Below are positions 13,319 to 25,659 of a DNA stretch of 64,000 bases, one piece after another. The notes beneath the pieces are model-generated. The model did no database searches. It saw only the letters and a program-made list of their open reading frames with translations, and was not told the origin of the DNA. Source of the DNA: Pyxicephalus adspersus (lineage: Eukaryota > Chordata > Amphibia > Anura > Pyxicephalidae); the NCBI RefSeq assembly GCF_032062135.1, contig NC_092861.1, positions 123,647,085 through 123,711,084 of the forward strand, given 5' to 3'. The position numbers and the translations under genes were made by a program. Each line of letters opens with the position of its first letter. Within the stretch, counting starts at the first letter, position 1.

Positions 13319-13833
13319 AGGAGAAAAAGGTTTGTCAAATCATATACTGTATACAAGATCACAAAGTGGCCATACTTTTTTTTTTTACTGATAAACATTC
13401 AAACGTTAAAAAAAGACAAAGCAGGAATTAATAAAAAATAATCTTTACATTAAAAATGGCTTTTCCACACTTCTACTTATCAATGATATTTGTTGAAGCT
13501 AGATGTTTCTGGAGGTCAGTATTCCAGAATGTGCACTGCTGCAATTCAGTGGGAAGCAACCTTAACTTGACCCAGAGGTAATATGTGAAGAGTAAGATTT
13601 TCCTACTGTGGAAAGGTAATTCTGATTAATCTCATATTGACCTCTGAGGAATTTCCATCTCTTGTCCTCTGGCCAGCAGGGAGGAGGATGGGTTTTCTCC
13701 ACTGGTTAACAAGATGTCCATCTGGAGAATATGATTTTGTTCCTGGAAGGTATACAATAGAAAGAGCTTTGCTGGACAATGATGACACCCGATTAGCAGG
13801 GCACTAGCACCTATTAGATCTTGAAAAGCTATA

Positions 13834-13869
13834 TGATAGATAGATAGATAGACAGATAGAACGATGATT

Positions 13870-13928
<59 letters not shown>

Positions 13929-13929
13929 G
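13834..13929. repeat. (GATA)n microsatellite with interruption
   Basis: GATA units with a central break (CAGATAGAACGATGATTGAT at about 13853-13872). The right block is an uninterrupted run of about 14 units. Confidence 0.95.
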
Positions 13930-14699
13930 AGCGCTTTTGGGGTCTGCGGGCATTTTATTTGATGCAATAGAACACTAAAGATTACACAAAAAAACATAAT
14001 GCCAAACCAGGGTTTCACTCCTATTTGATATTTGAAACATATTAATGTGTAAGCAAACCTCAACAATAAACTTTTCATTTGTTCTCATTTGGTCTGTTAA
14101 AAATAATAGTTACCAGACCTGCCTAGCTTCCCTAAAATTATAAGGATGCGGCGCAAGAGGGTTGTTATTAGTCTGAAATCACTTTTTGTCATGGAGCGAT
14201 GCTGCTACTCCACAGATACAGCACAGGGGGTGAATGTTGTCACCCTAGGAGAGAAGTGGGTTACTAGCAGGATTAGCAGGTTAATATAAAGGTAACAAAG
14301 CATAAGAAAAAGAAAAGGTTATGCAGCCACCACATTTAAGGAAATACAAGTTGTGACATAAAACAATTTACCAATAAAAGAGCCTTTTCATCCTTTATTA
14401 TAGTCTCTCTTTACTACTCTATATAAAATAGGCAAATATCCAAATAGTCAGACTTATTTATTTTCTAAATGATGTGTTAATACAATGTAATAGCTTTGAA
14501 CAGCCATATGCATCTGCAAATGACTGCAGTAAAAAATGGTGCATAGAAAGTAGTATGGTATGTTTTCCATATTGCTGCCAAACATTCAAAAAGGCAAAAC
14601 ATAAAATAAAAATAAAAAACATACATTTCTGAGATAATTTATGCATAACATGCATCACGGCGTTGAATGATCTTTGCAGAGCAGAAACACAGGCATAAG

Positions 14700-15260
14700 C
14701 TGTCCATCTAAGCAAACATCTTTTCTTTCATCAGGTGAGACAAAGCCTCGCTGATGGTAGGACAATGGCTGACAATTCATGTCCCTGTGGAGAACAGCTT
14801 GTCAGGTACCTAATCTGAAAATAGTCACCTGCGCATTTCAAACCTCCAACAAGGGATGGAGGGGGAAAAGAAAAAAAAAAAGTCTTCCGTCATGGCACCC
14901 TGTACTTGTTGGTGCCAGATTACATTTCCACAACAGCTGCTTCTTTTGTCTGCTTTCAGTGAAGCCAAACCAGTCTAAAATTTAATTTAATCTGCTGTAA
15001 ACCAAAGTGTCAGGCACTTAGGTGGCAGCTAAAAGCGCCACTCTCAGATAACTGACTAGCACTTGCTAATAATAGGCTTGTGCATTAACAGGGCAGGGGC
15101 GGGTATTTGGTGCAACTTAAGTTGTGTATGGGAACGGCTCAGTATGGCCAGTCTCAGCTTCTTAAGCAGCCAATACGCCATGAGGGCCTGGCCCACCCGG
15201 GCTTTTATGTGATTAGCCTTAGCCCCACTAATACCACCAATAACCTCTCCTTTGAGGCAG
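14700..15260. promoter_or_regulatory. Candidate conserved noncoding element cluster
   Basis: CATCAGGTGAGACAAAGCC, CACCTGCGCATTTC, GTCTTCCGTCATGGCACC, AAATTTAATTTAATCTGC, AAAGCGCCACTCTCAGATAAC and GCCCACCCGGGC in repeat-free DNA. A 112-codon minus-strand frame (15056-15394) crosses it without recognisable similarity. Confidence 0.35.
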
Positions 15261-16039
15261 GAGGTGAAAAAAGACCTAGGTTTTGTCATCTGGACAAATA
15301 ATGCCACCTTCCTACAGCTTTGAAAGCACTGCTTTTCATCTTTTACAAGACTTATAGAAAAAACTCCTTTATTACAAAAGATTTGGGACTTCAATATTCC
15401 TGAGTTGTTACAACCAGTTGTTCAGTGGCTTTTAAAGAATTGTTCAGATCAATAGAATGGTGGACAGCCATTAGAAAAGAAACCTCATAAAAAAATATCT
15501 GGATTTCTATCACATAGAAATATTTATGCTCCTGATTCACTTGCTTTATAAACAAATGAACGAGCATTCCCAATAATTCATATGTTATTCGAATACAGCT
15601 TGAGAGTGCCCTAGTTTTTCCACATTTTCATTTGATTCTGTTTTATCATATCTAATCTATTACAAATGCTGGAAAGTATATGGCAGGCTTAGGATGGGTT
15701 CCTCTATGGGGAATTTAGGTGTATTAGTGTTTCTGTTCTCCTGGAGTATTATATCCACATACAGGAAGGTCCTCTAATTGTGATTTTCTTAGTGAGCCCC
15801 TACAATTAGGTGCCAATGTAGTTGCTGCTGCCAGCCTATTCCTGCTTGATTGTGATCCTGCATGATCTGAAGCTGTTCCCCTGCAGAACTACTTCTCTGT
15901 CACTACATAGATAAGGATGTAATAAAGAACTGAAATTATTTTTTGTTCTTGCTCATATACTTCTCTGGGTTTAGTTTTAATTTTGGAGAATCCTGAGAAA
16001 AAAAGTTTCCAAATTATTAAATGTCTGCTTAATTTTAAA

Positions 16040-16090
16040 AATGCTAGTTGCTTGGCTGCCAGGCTGATCCAAAATGTTAATACCTAAAAT
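16040..16090. repeat. Fragment of a dispersed frog repeat
   Basis: ATGCTAGTTGCTTGGCTGCC then AGGCTGATCC resembles the 'GCTAGTTGCCTGGCTGCC..GCTGATCC' repeat I recall from frogs. Short and diverged. Confidence 0.4.
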
Positions 16091-16339
16091 CCTAAATATA
16101 GTATACAGATACGGCGTAATTTTACATGCCACATGTTTGTCCCAGGTCATGTTATGAAGCCAATTACCTGAAATTTTCAGAAGCAGTAAATGCCGATACA
16201 AGACCTATATAGGATTTTTTTTGCCAGTAGCTGTTACAGGGATTCCATGTATGAATTCTGTGGTCACTCCTTGATGACCGAGTACTGTATACTATCATAG
16301 TACAAAGAACACAAATTGTGGAAATAGATATTGATAATA

Positions 16340-16341
<2 letters not shown>

Positions 16342-16368
<27 letters not shown>
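16342..16368. repeat. Poly-T tract (about T27)
   Basis: Long T run; overlapping open frames here are products of the homopolymer. Confidence 0.9.
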
Positions 16369-16370
<2 letters not shown>

Positions 16371-17148
16371 GTGCCTTTAATCTACATATCTTTATCATTT
16401 CTTTGTCTCTAAACAAAACAAAAGAAAAAGGGTTTCCCATCACCTCTGAAACACAGTTACACATCCTGTTAGAAAGAAGAAAAGAGTATACGTTCCACAG
16501 ACAGCGTGTCTGAGATGTACAGCTGACTGAATGTGTCAGTTATGTTCCAAATGGGTTTTTGCAGGTCAAGGTTCTGTAGGCAGCAAGAGCACATACTATT
16601 TTTAGACAAGATAAGGTCATCAGGCCTATAGAGACAGTGAGGTCGACAGCAAAACTTATTGATCAGTCTCTGGAACTGGTACTCCAGAGACTTCTAGATT
16701 GAAACAAAAATTGCCCAGTCGTTTCCACAGTAGACACACCAGCTAAAAGCATGAAGGTCTAAAGATCTTTTAAGAAATAAAATGATTAGTAAGGAGTAAC
16801 TGTGTGGGGATTACAGGAGTTTATTTAACCAGATAAAAAGGAGAAAAGGTCATCGAAGAGGAACAAAAATCAGCATGAAAGAACATTTCTTTATTAAAAA
16901 TCAAACATCTTTGTTTTTATTAAAAATAAACATAACCTAATAGCTTGTTTTTAAACTGTGGATTCTTTTCAACCCAATTGTTCATAACTGTGGGTATAAT
17001 TTCTCTGTTTGACAATTATAATTCATTGGTCCTTCTCTTTCGTACTGAAAGTTACAGCACTCTACTGGGGACCTATAAAAGGGTATGAAGTATTTTAAAA
17101 GTACTTTGGTTCATTGGGGCATTGTACATTTATTTGGTCATTGCTGCT

Positions 17149-17240
17149 TTATATCTCCCAATTGTCCCTCATTTGAGAGGACAGTCTGTCTTTTGGAAAC
17201 AAATCCCTCTGCTCTTCTGTCCTCTTCAATTGTCCCTCTT
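17149..17240. repeat. Dispersed repeat fragment ('CTCCCA..TGTCCCTC' type)
   Basis: ATATCTCCCAATTGTCCCTC, then AGGACAGTCTGTC, CTCTGCTCTTCTGTCC and CAATTGTCCCTCTT. Same style as 5310-5341 and 5707-5724. I recall this family as very common in frogs. Confidence 0.5.
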
Positions 17241-17449
17241 CGCAATGTGTTTCATTATCCCAAAAGTTTAAACAACTGTATTTGTAATTTTAAAAAGCAA
17301 GTATGGTAAAAATATATACATATATATAATACATTGCAACAATAATTGTCCAGAATAACTGGTCAGATGAAGGTACCATGGACTTGAGACTTTCAAATTA
17401 CCAAATATCCACGTAATCCCTAGTGGAAACAGTTACAAGATTGTATCTT

Positions 17450-17700
17450 ACTATTTGGGCTCCAGATACCAAACTACTGGGCATGCAATCAACGCTGATG
17501 GCCTTAATTATGAGAGGGCTCTAGTGAGGGTGAGCGCTAATGTCTATATCAGACCACACACAACCATCTCATGCCCTGGTGATCCACAGTGTGGACTGGC
17601 ATGTGCTCTTGTGAGATGTAGATCTGGAGGACAGGCCTCCATCAAAGAGGGTTTTTCTATCACATTCTGCCAATCAAGGTTATGTAAAGGGACGTGATCT
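17450..17700. promoter_or_regulatory. Possible conserved noncoding element
   Basis: CAATCAACGCTGATGGCC, TTAATTATGAGAGGGC, GTGAGCGCTAATGTC and AGGGACGTGATC in repeat-free DNA of moderate GC. Overlapping frames on both strands resemble no proteins. Confidence 0.3.
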
Positions 17701-18479
17701 AAAAACCGAAACCGAGATAAATTCTGGTTGTGCCTATACAAAGAGAAATTAAATCAGAAGTTTAATAATAAAATGGCAGTATTCCTACACTTTGCCTTTT
17801 CCTTACTACTTTTTATGAGAATCAAATACCCATCTTCCATTTAACTTTGCTTAATCTGGGCCAAAGACTCAGAAGATACTAACCTGATAAACGGCCAGAT
17901 AGAGGTCAGCAATGAGGTCTTTATTTCATACTCATCTAGTCTATGGATGACATTGGCAAAAATAACCATACTACAGGATCTCCTCTTGTAGTCAATAAAA
18001 AAATCTTTAACAAGCAAAATTACTTAAACTTTTAAATATACACAGATTTTATTATCCTTTCACTTGTACGGATTGTTTATCTAATGTTTATAGCTATTCT
18101 GGAAGCTAAACAAGTTTTAATTCACATAAAGATGGAAAAGAACAAGGTTTTATTTCTCTTTAGATCAGTGCATTACACCTACAAGAACAGATTAGGAGGA
18201 TAAACCAAGTTTGGAGGAATTCATGTTTGTGTATATTTTTCAGATGGCCCCACATTCTCCAACATGATCACATGGGGGAATATTTCTCCTTATCTCATAT
18301 CTGTGCCTTCTCCAAGAAAATGGAAAAATAACAAATTGCTTGAAAACGTGCAAAGCGGCACCTGCCCTTCCGATCGTCTCCCATCTCTTTCTTTAGGAGT
18401 TCTCACTAGGCGATTCTATGCTACTTCTGTCTCCCCTCTTATAAATATTTAATTGTCCAAAATTCAACCATTCTGTTTC

Positions 18480-18960
18480 AAGCTGCTATATTGATTATGC
18501 ATTTTGCCGACTGACCTGAGGCAATGTGTGCAGGCTTTTTCTCATGCTGAAGGTTCCTCGACCAGCCAATGGAGGTGCAGGCCTGTAAACATCTTTCACG
18601 CGCACGGAAAAAACAAAAGAATCTCTCACAACAGCAAAAATGTTTGTTACTGAATTCTGAAAAACTTTACCGAATACAATATGCATGAAAAAAAAAATCA
18701 CAAGTCCTCTACTTTTACTTCTCTGGGCACTAATAGTCATGATGTCATTTTTTTTTTTCAGGCACATTTTTAGAGGCAAAGATAAAGCAAATTTTTAATT
18801 ATAAATACATAATTTTTCTAAGCAGTGTATGCAAGTAACCAAATATGACTTGCTATCAGCAAGACAGGTAGCTAAACAAGGAGCCAAATCAATTGTACTG
18901 CAGTGCAGTATTGCAATGTTGGGAAGGGGACCTTTAATTGAAAAACTGCAGCAGATGAAA
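18480..18960. promoter_or_regulatory. Possible conserved noncoding element
   Basis: TTTCACGCGCACGG, TCCTCGACCAGCCAATGG, GAATACAATATGCATG and the odd palindrome TACTGCA-G-TGCAGTA (18897-18911). Composition-based. Confidence 0.3.
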
Positions 18961-19639
18961 ATCAGGTCCCACTACTGCTAGACATGGCTGTGCTGTGGGG
19001 CAGAGCTGTGTAAATTTAAGTACTGATTGAACAGAATTACAAAACTTCTGCCAGGTAAAATAGCTCCCATATATGTATTCAATCTGTTTACCTAAGTGTT
19101 TGCCTGAAGTTCAGTTTAAGGCAACACCACCATTTATTCTGGTGTTGACTTGAACCAGGAAGGCAGCACAGACAAGGCAAGTGTAACTGGCTTTAACATA
19201 ACCAGAAACAAACAATTGGAAGTTGGATGAGTCTCAGAACTTTTCTAACTTTTCTGCATACTTATTTCAGGTCAGTAACTCAGAAAACACAAAAGCCAAT
19301 GTATCTGCATGACAACCAAGCACTTAGCATTTTTTACACATCAGCAGTGACAGCTTTTTCTGGGAGAAATTGTTTAAACACTGTTCCTTGCAAATAACCT
19401 ACATAGTTTACTTTTTTCATTCTGCCTTTTTCCCTTAGCCTACCTTCCTTTACTGACCTTCAGGTCTCATTTTCCATTCGGAGTGGGCCCAACAGGCCTA
19501 AGGTATATTTTACCCCAAAAAATTCGGGGGAAAAAAAAAAAAAAACTTTCTTTTAAAGAAACATTCCAGATTGGAGCATCTGACTGTAAAACCTACATGG
19601 AAGTAAAGACCCACAAATGCATGATCAGACAGGTGGTTA

Positions 19640-19930
19640 TTTCATAAAGGGACAGGCAATGTCCCTTCTGCAATAGCATTACTTACCTGCCTGATCGCTG
19701 CCCTGATGTAAAATTTTGCTGAGTTACACAGTGGTGGTTGCCAGGAAAAGCCAGTAATCCTGGCTTTCATTGAACTGTATTCCCGAGCGCCTGCATGGAT
19801 AATCAAGAAGGCAAAAATCTTAAAGATGAGGCAGAAAATAAGGAAGATGACAGTGCCCTGCGTTCGAATGGGGATAGGAGAGCAGACCGGGTTTAGGTCA
19901 GCCCTTAGCCAATATAAGGTATAACGTAAA
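19640..19930 (-). repeat. Dispersed repeat, frog type
   Basis: GGGACAGGCAATGTCCC (19649-19665) opens a segment with ACTTACCTGCCTGATCGC, GGTGGTTGCCAGGAAAAGCC, AGTAATCCTGGCTTTCATTG and CCCGAGCGCCTGCATGG. Its higher GC and CpG content and the wording match repeats I recall from ranoid frogs. Possibly related to 4741-4930 and 37170-37350. Confidence 0.5.
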
Positions 19931-21968
19931 TACTATTTCTATGAAGAAAAGAAACACAAGATGCATTAGTAGACATAAATGCCAGTCATGTATTGACCAC
20001 CAGTACCAAGGCTTGAGGTAAATGAATCCACCCAATCAACATTTGGAGTAATTGGAGTCAGGAAACCTTGAATAAAGTCTTCACTATGTGTAAAGCTTAA
20101 AATGACCAACTCTAACTCTTTCAATTAAAAAAGAAAAAAAAATATAAGTAGCCCCACAGAACTCAGCTTTCCCTTCAAAACTCTGACAAAATGGTACTAT
20201 ATGAAACCTCACTTACATGTCTATGTGTACAGAAGCAAGGCTTGCCCAGCTGCCAACAGCAAGAAAACGAAGGCATGAGGAAACTGAGCAGCACATGACC
20301 AAAGACGTTATGTAAAAGTATCACATACATCCATAAAAGTATAAAACTACAAAACAAAAAACTTACAAAAGGAGGGCATTGTAACCAACGTCAAGTTTAA
20401 ACCCCAACTACAATCAAAATCTTTGGCTAGATGAGGATTGAAGATTTTGTATTCTCAGTTTCATGTTGGGGCAATATTCACTATACATTTTTTATACAGT
20501 TAGGAAAGTTTAGTATTTTTTCTGAGCTCTAAACTCTTTCCACTCTATCCAAAGCAAAATTGACTGGAGTTTGTCTTTAATTGTCTACGACCACTTTGAA
20601 GCTTTGTGATTTTCTTTTTTCAATTGAAAGAGATTGGTACAGTTTATATGTTCTCCACACCTCTAACCTTCAGAGACGTGGAGGAATTCAGATTTTATCT
20701 GTGTAAGCTACTCCTCCTTCACCTTAACATGTCGTAGCTGAGTAGGAAAAAAAGATCAAAGTCAGATCCCTTAATGCAATGTTATCTATTATGCTCTTTG
20801 TAAGCTGTAATGGAAGAGTGGGCACAGATGCATCATTTCTGAGGGTGTCAGGTCCTAGCATTAATATGAACGTTTTCCCGATTGCCTGGAACATCAATAA
20901 AAGAAATAAACAGAACTAGTCAAAACTTTTATTTTAGATGAGATGGGTAAAACCCCAGTTGGGTTTTCCTTGCAGTCTGTGAAGAACAGAGATTTACTCT
21001 AATTGTCCTGATTACCAGTACAGAAACAGAAAGGACTCTTTCAATAGGGACACTTGTTCGTAGCTGCAGAACAGAAAGTGAATGAAAATCTCCCAAATAA
21101 GACAAGCTAAAAACTTTTAGCTGGAGATACTTTAATGGGTTATAATAAAGTGATAATTGGCTCCAAATGGTAAAACAACATGGCAAATCTAATGTAGACC
21201 TTGAGTTCTACCCTAAAGAAGACTTCCACACTCATCTCTCTTATTGTTTTCCCTTGTTTTCCTAAGTGGTGTATTAGTGTTTTGTTACCATTTAATTATA
21301 ATGAGAACATGGGAAAACATAGCTATATGTTAATTATTCAGGGGATTCACGTTGGAAAGCAAGGACAAGGAAACCTAAGCAAATAAAAATATTGTGAAGA
21401 AAAAACACCATTGTTTATTGTAATAAGTGGCTCACAGAGAAAAAGGCCCTTCAAATTGAAAGTATCGCTACAGTCTACAAATATGTGAAGTTGGACACAT
21501 AGAGGTAGAAACTGAACAAGGCATATTCTTTAAGTTACCATTGACCATTTCCTACCGTCAGCACTTATTTTACCAAATTGGAGTTCTCTGTGGTGGCTAA
21601 AATCTTTGAAGGCCAATGTACCACAGTCAGCAACACCCCACTTCACACCTTCATAATGGGAGATCAAATTATGTCCAGTGATTGCAGTGGCAGACTGTGG
21701 TCAATAACCTTTTATTCTTTTATTTGCAATAAAAAGCCGCTTGTGGGATATTAGGAATATCAGGTTTTATTATTGTTGTATATGTATACATATCCTTGCA
21801 ATACTGTAATGTTTTGGAAGAGTACATCAGCTCATGCTTTACCCATAATTAATAACCCATTGACTACAAGCAAACCTTGGCCGCAATGGTTATATAATCA
21901 CATGGTGCAGAAATCGGGGAGAAACCTCCGAAATGGTAAACTGCAAATAAAAAAAAAAAAAAAACACA
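19931..21968. other. Intron 2, nothing firm
   Basis: AT-rich with short A/T runs. AAAAAAGATCAAAGTCAG (about 20748) is a TCF-like word. Open frames resemble no proteins. Confidence 0.4.
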
Positions 21969-21983
21969 AGGTCATGTTGACCT
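21969..21983. promoter_or_regulatory. Perfect palindromic oestrogen response element
   Basis: AGGTCA-TGT-TGACCT, the consensus inverted repeat with 3-bp spacer bound by oestrogen receptors, extended by A and T to a 7-bp arm on each side. It lies just after an A17 tract. Consensus match is certain; function is inferred. Confidence 0.6.
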
Positions 21984-22189
21984 TAGTTAGCATAAAATAT
22001 TAGTTAAGGAAGGACATAGATCTCTATACCTTCATTGTGAAAATATTCTAGCACTAGAGAAAATAATAGTGCCGTTGGACCTCAACCATGTGCAAAGCAT
22101 AGTCAGTCACTGGGTAAAAGGTCCTGCTGCACTGCCATCTACATTTTGAAAAGTGCACAATTAATTACTGCAGATCTCTCACGTATCTC

Positions 22190-22750
22190 ATGCTGAATTG
22201 CCAAAATTGGTCTGCGAAATAAAAATGTATCGAGTAATTAAATGGATATTTATAATTAGAACTTAATAATTTGCATCAGGGACAAACGAGCTCTGATTTC
22301 AATCTGCGGTGCATTTAAATTAGCCTGAAGATAGTGTAATTTGATGTTTTATAGTCGCCGTCTACGATTACGGAACAATAGCGGCTACGGAGCTGGCGTG
22401 TTTGTGTCAGGGATAAGCCGAGGAAGCTGCAATGAAAATGTTTGACAACGCAAGAGCTGCCATAAATTACATGGCAACTGTGTAAAAGCCATGATGGAAC
22501 AAGTTAAAGGGCTGACCCATAACACATTTGATTCATCGCGGTACACACAGCTTTCCCGCGACAGACGTAGGCCCCGGCAAGTGCACAGCACAACTACTTA
22601 GCACGCAGAGCACTGTAAATTATCACTACTCAACAGCATTGATTTTTAGTCAACATTTCAATCAGTTTGAAGTAAAAATAATACACAACTCATTCAACAG
22701 CCTATTAACCAGTCAGACACAGGTCCGCTGCATTTTAAAGGTGATTTAAC
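22190..22750. promoter_or_regulatory. Candidate conserved noncoding element, CpG-retaining
   Basis: GTATCGAGTAATTAAATGG, ATTTATAATTAGAACTTAAT, AATTTGCATCAGGG, AATCTGCGGTGCATTTAAATT, TAGTCGCCGTCTACG, AATAGCGGCTACGG, GGGATAAGCCGAGG, CCATAAATTACATGG and CATCGCGGTACAC. Roughly 15-20 CpGs in 560 bp of AT-rich DNA is far above the local level and suggests constraint. Confidence 0.5.
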
Positions 22751-22759
22751 TCAAAAAAC

Positions 22760-24479
22760 GAGATATCTATCACACACTTGATTAACCAAGTAAACAAAAA
22801 CACAGTAATGACATGTTTTTTCCAATTTTTACTGTATCACTTCAGATTTTATTTTTGTTACTGTATTTTGATGCATTTTATTTAAGACAGACTGAATTGA
22901 AGGCATTATGGATTTTTAAAATGCCAACAAAATTTTAAGCAACACAAATTAATTTCAGAACAATGAAATTGTACTACAGTTTCAAATATTTGATATTTTC
23001 AGAAGATTGGGAAAAATATACCGCTTAGACGAATATTTGACATTGATCATCATTTTTTAATTTTTTTTTTCTTTTTACCAGTGGTATGCAAAGGCTAGAT
23101 TGGCAGACTTTCATGTTTGTGAACATCCCAATATATCTTAGTGACCAATGGCTTAATGGGACCTCTACTGTGATCACCTCTTTCCCAACTGAGGGACGTT
23201 TGGAAGTATCAAGTTGGGGTGCTTGAAGAAGCTTCCAGTGACCTGCTGTCTGTGTGAATGTTATCACAAGTCTCCAGATATACAGGAATATTCCCCTTAC
23301 ATAATTTAATCATACGTGGTGGTATATTCATATGTAGTTGTCATATAAAGGAATGCTCCTGCCCGTTGCAGCAGGTATAACGTGTAGATTTGTATTTTCA
23401 ACAGAAAGTGTATGCCAGTTCATGTTTCCTGATCTAGAAGGATGGAAAGCAAAGCAGGTCCTATTCATCATACACATTTATAAAATCATCCTATGGCACA
23501 AAATACTCAGACCTCTGTTCCTGGTGTTTCCCAAATAATGCCATAGTTCCATACCATTTCACATTTAGAAGAACGCTCTAGCCATTTTCAATCATGGTTC
23601 CGCACAGTATGGCGGATTTGCCTTCTTTTTGCCGGCATAGTCTCTGGACCGATACCACTTGGCAAAGCTAGTGGCATGACAAAATCTGGCAAAATCTTTC
23701 TAGGTGTCTCTAATAGTGGCAACTCAATTATATAATTGTAATTGTCTGTAATAGTGACAAATGTTATATAAAAGGATACCTTTACCCACCAACTCCAATA
23801 AATTGTATTTAAAAGGGGATTCCCAAGATTTGATAATAATGACAAGGCTTTCTCTAAGGTATAAAGGATTACAATGGCTAGTTCTAGCTAGAAGAGCAGA
23901 GAAATCGGAATGAGCTTACATGTATGGCCAGATTTGGGACAAATTATAGGATAGAGGTTGTAAAGGTAAGCAATCTAGTGTTAAGCCTATGGTGGGTGCA
24001 GGGTTATGCCTGTGTAGCTTCAAAAGATTTTGCTACGAGTTTGCAAACATTTTTTAGCGTTAGGCTCTTCACTACAGCTTTGCCTAGTCAGAGCTTATTC
24101 TAGGTTAGCTCTGTTACAATTCAGACAGAAGCTGCTATCAGAGTTGGGGCACAGCCAAACTCTGATGTGTGATTATACTGCTTGTAGTTGCACTACCGTT
24201 TACTGAGAAGACATTAAAAACTGATTAGCCACAATACTAGTAACTGAAGCCTGCATATTTTCATGTGACTGTATCACTATTGTAACAAATGTGTACTTTG
24301 TCTCTCTTTAGCTGTTATTTTCTTAAGTTTTTCAAAGCTGCAGTGAAAGGAAGATAACATTCATGGGAGTGTGTCTTGTCTACAGACATCCACAAATATA
24401 TGGCTCGTGTTTCTGAGGTCTAAGGTTATGGAGCTCCCAGTTCTTGCTAAAAGCTAATAATGCAGATAAACTTTCTGCC
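22760..24479. other. Intron 2, nothing recognised
   Basis: AT-rich on the left, more balanced on the right. Open frames of 66-85 codons resemble no proteins. Confidence 0.4.
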
Positions 24480-24900
24480 CGCCATGAATAAAAGATGATG
24501 TGCCTCCAATTTACATAATAATGATGGGCCAAGCTTTGACCACCAGGTGTTCACAAGGTAATATTACACATTTAACCCTTTGGCAAAGTAGGCTTCAGGG
24601 CCTGGCTTATAAAGTCATTCACCACCCACTGACAAGGATTTCTTTGTCTCGGCTGTTTATGGAAGATGCATATATGCTATTGTACAAGTACATATTGTGT
24701 TCTTCATTTATATGGCACTTGTCAGATGTCTCATACCAAGCAAGTGACCTCCCAGCTGCTGCATGATAGTAGTTATAAATGAGAAGGCTACAAAGCAGGT
24801 GATAATCAAGTGTTTTAACTAGCAAGCCATTTATAAAGCAGATTTTGCAGAAACAGTCACTGCATAGCTACAGAAAGCACCAGCAACAGCAATGCAGAAA
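24480..24900. promoter_or_regulatory. Candidate conserved noncoding element
   Basis: CCGCCATGAATAAAAGATG, ATTTACATAATAATGATGG, ACCACCAGGTGTTCAC, AAGATGCATATATGC, GCACTTGTCAGATGTC and CAGGTGATAATCAAG in repeat-free DNA. E-boxes, a GATA-like site and AT-hook-like words cluster. Confidence 0.4.
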
Positions 24901-25144
24901 ACCAAGACATGCCTAACCTTTTATTCATATAAATACAAACAGGTTCTAGTAATGGATTATTTAAAGCTACCAACAGATATCAATCTACCTGGTGGAACAG
25001 ATGACAATAAGGTGACACAGAAAAGCTGCAAGAGCAGAAAGCTTTTTTTTTTTAGGCAAAGGATAACTTGTATTGATTATTTCTCAATACTGATAACAGT
25101 GCTTCAAATGGCTGTAGAGTCTATTTCATTTATAGCCATATAGG

Positions 25145-25380
25145 CCCAATGAACCTCTATATAGAACATATAACATAGTGTAACTCGTATTGCTTATGTA
25201 AATTCGAACATCTGACGCATTTCGCCCGGCTTGGGCTTCTTCAGGGGTAGTAGTACGTTAAGCAAAGTTATACGCAATTGCTTGGCAGTATCTAGGTTCA
25301 TAATAAATATGTAATATAAGTATAAAGGACAGCAAATGTAAATGTGAAGGATCAAAGCAATTAAGAGTACATCCAATAAT
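25145..25380 (-). repeat. Repeat with hammerhead-ribozyme-like motif
   Basis: On the minus strand 25247-25214 reads CCCCTGAAGAAGCCC, AAGCC, GGGCGAAATGCGTC: a CTGANGA block, a GCCC/GGGC stem and GAAA. 'CTGATGAAGC...GCGAAACGCGT' sequences are widespread in amphibian repeats. Hammerhead motifs of this general shape are known from Penelope-like retroelements. The base after CTGAAGA is A instead of the usual G, and GCGT reads as TGCGTC, so this copy is probably inactive. The repeat boundaries are approximate. Confidence 0.45.
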
Positions 25381-25659
25381 CACAGATAAAGGATGGTCAT
25401 TTGTCAGTGAAACTATAAACCATTAATGACTAATACAGACTAATATAGAGAACAATACTTTATTAGGCATTTGAAGCACTATTATCAATAATGTATTGTA
25501 TTATGATAAGTAATCATCAATACAATTTATTCTTTGCCTAAAAAAAAACCTTCTTTTTTGTGTATTTTCTTTTTGAAAGCTGTATACATTGACAAAAAAA
25601 AAAATGCTCCTCAATTTCTATACGGTTAAATCCTTACTGTTTGAAACGCAGCAGATTCT

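Noticed and set aside
13834..13929. GATA-factor enhancer
   Set aside because: The GATA words are a simple tetranucleotide microsatellite.
15056..15394. 112-codon minus-strand open frame as a gene
   Set aside because: Low-complexity context, no recognised motif, overlaps a frame on the other strand; kept only as part of a noncoding candidate.
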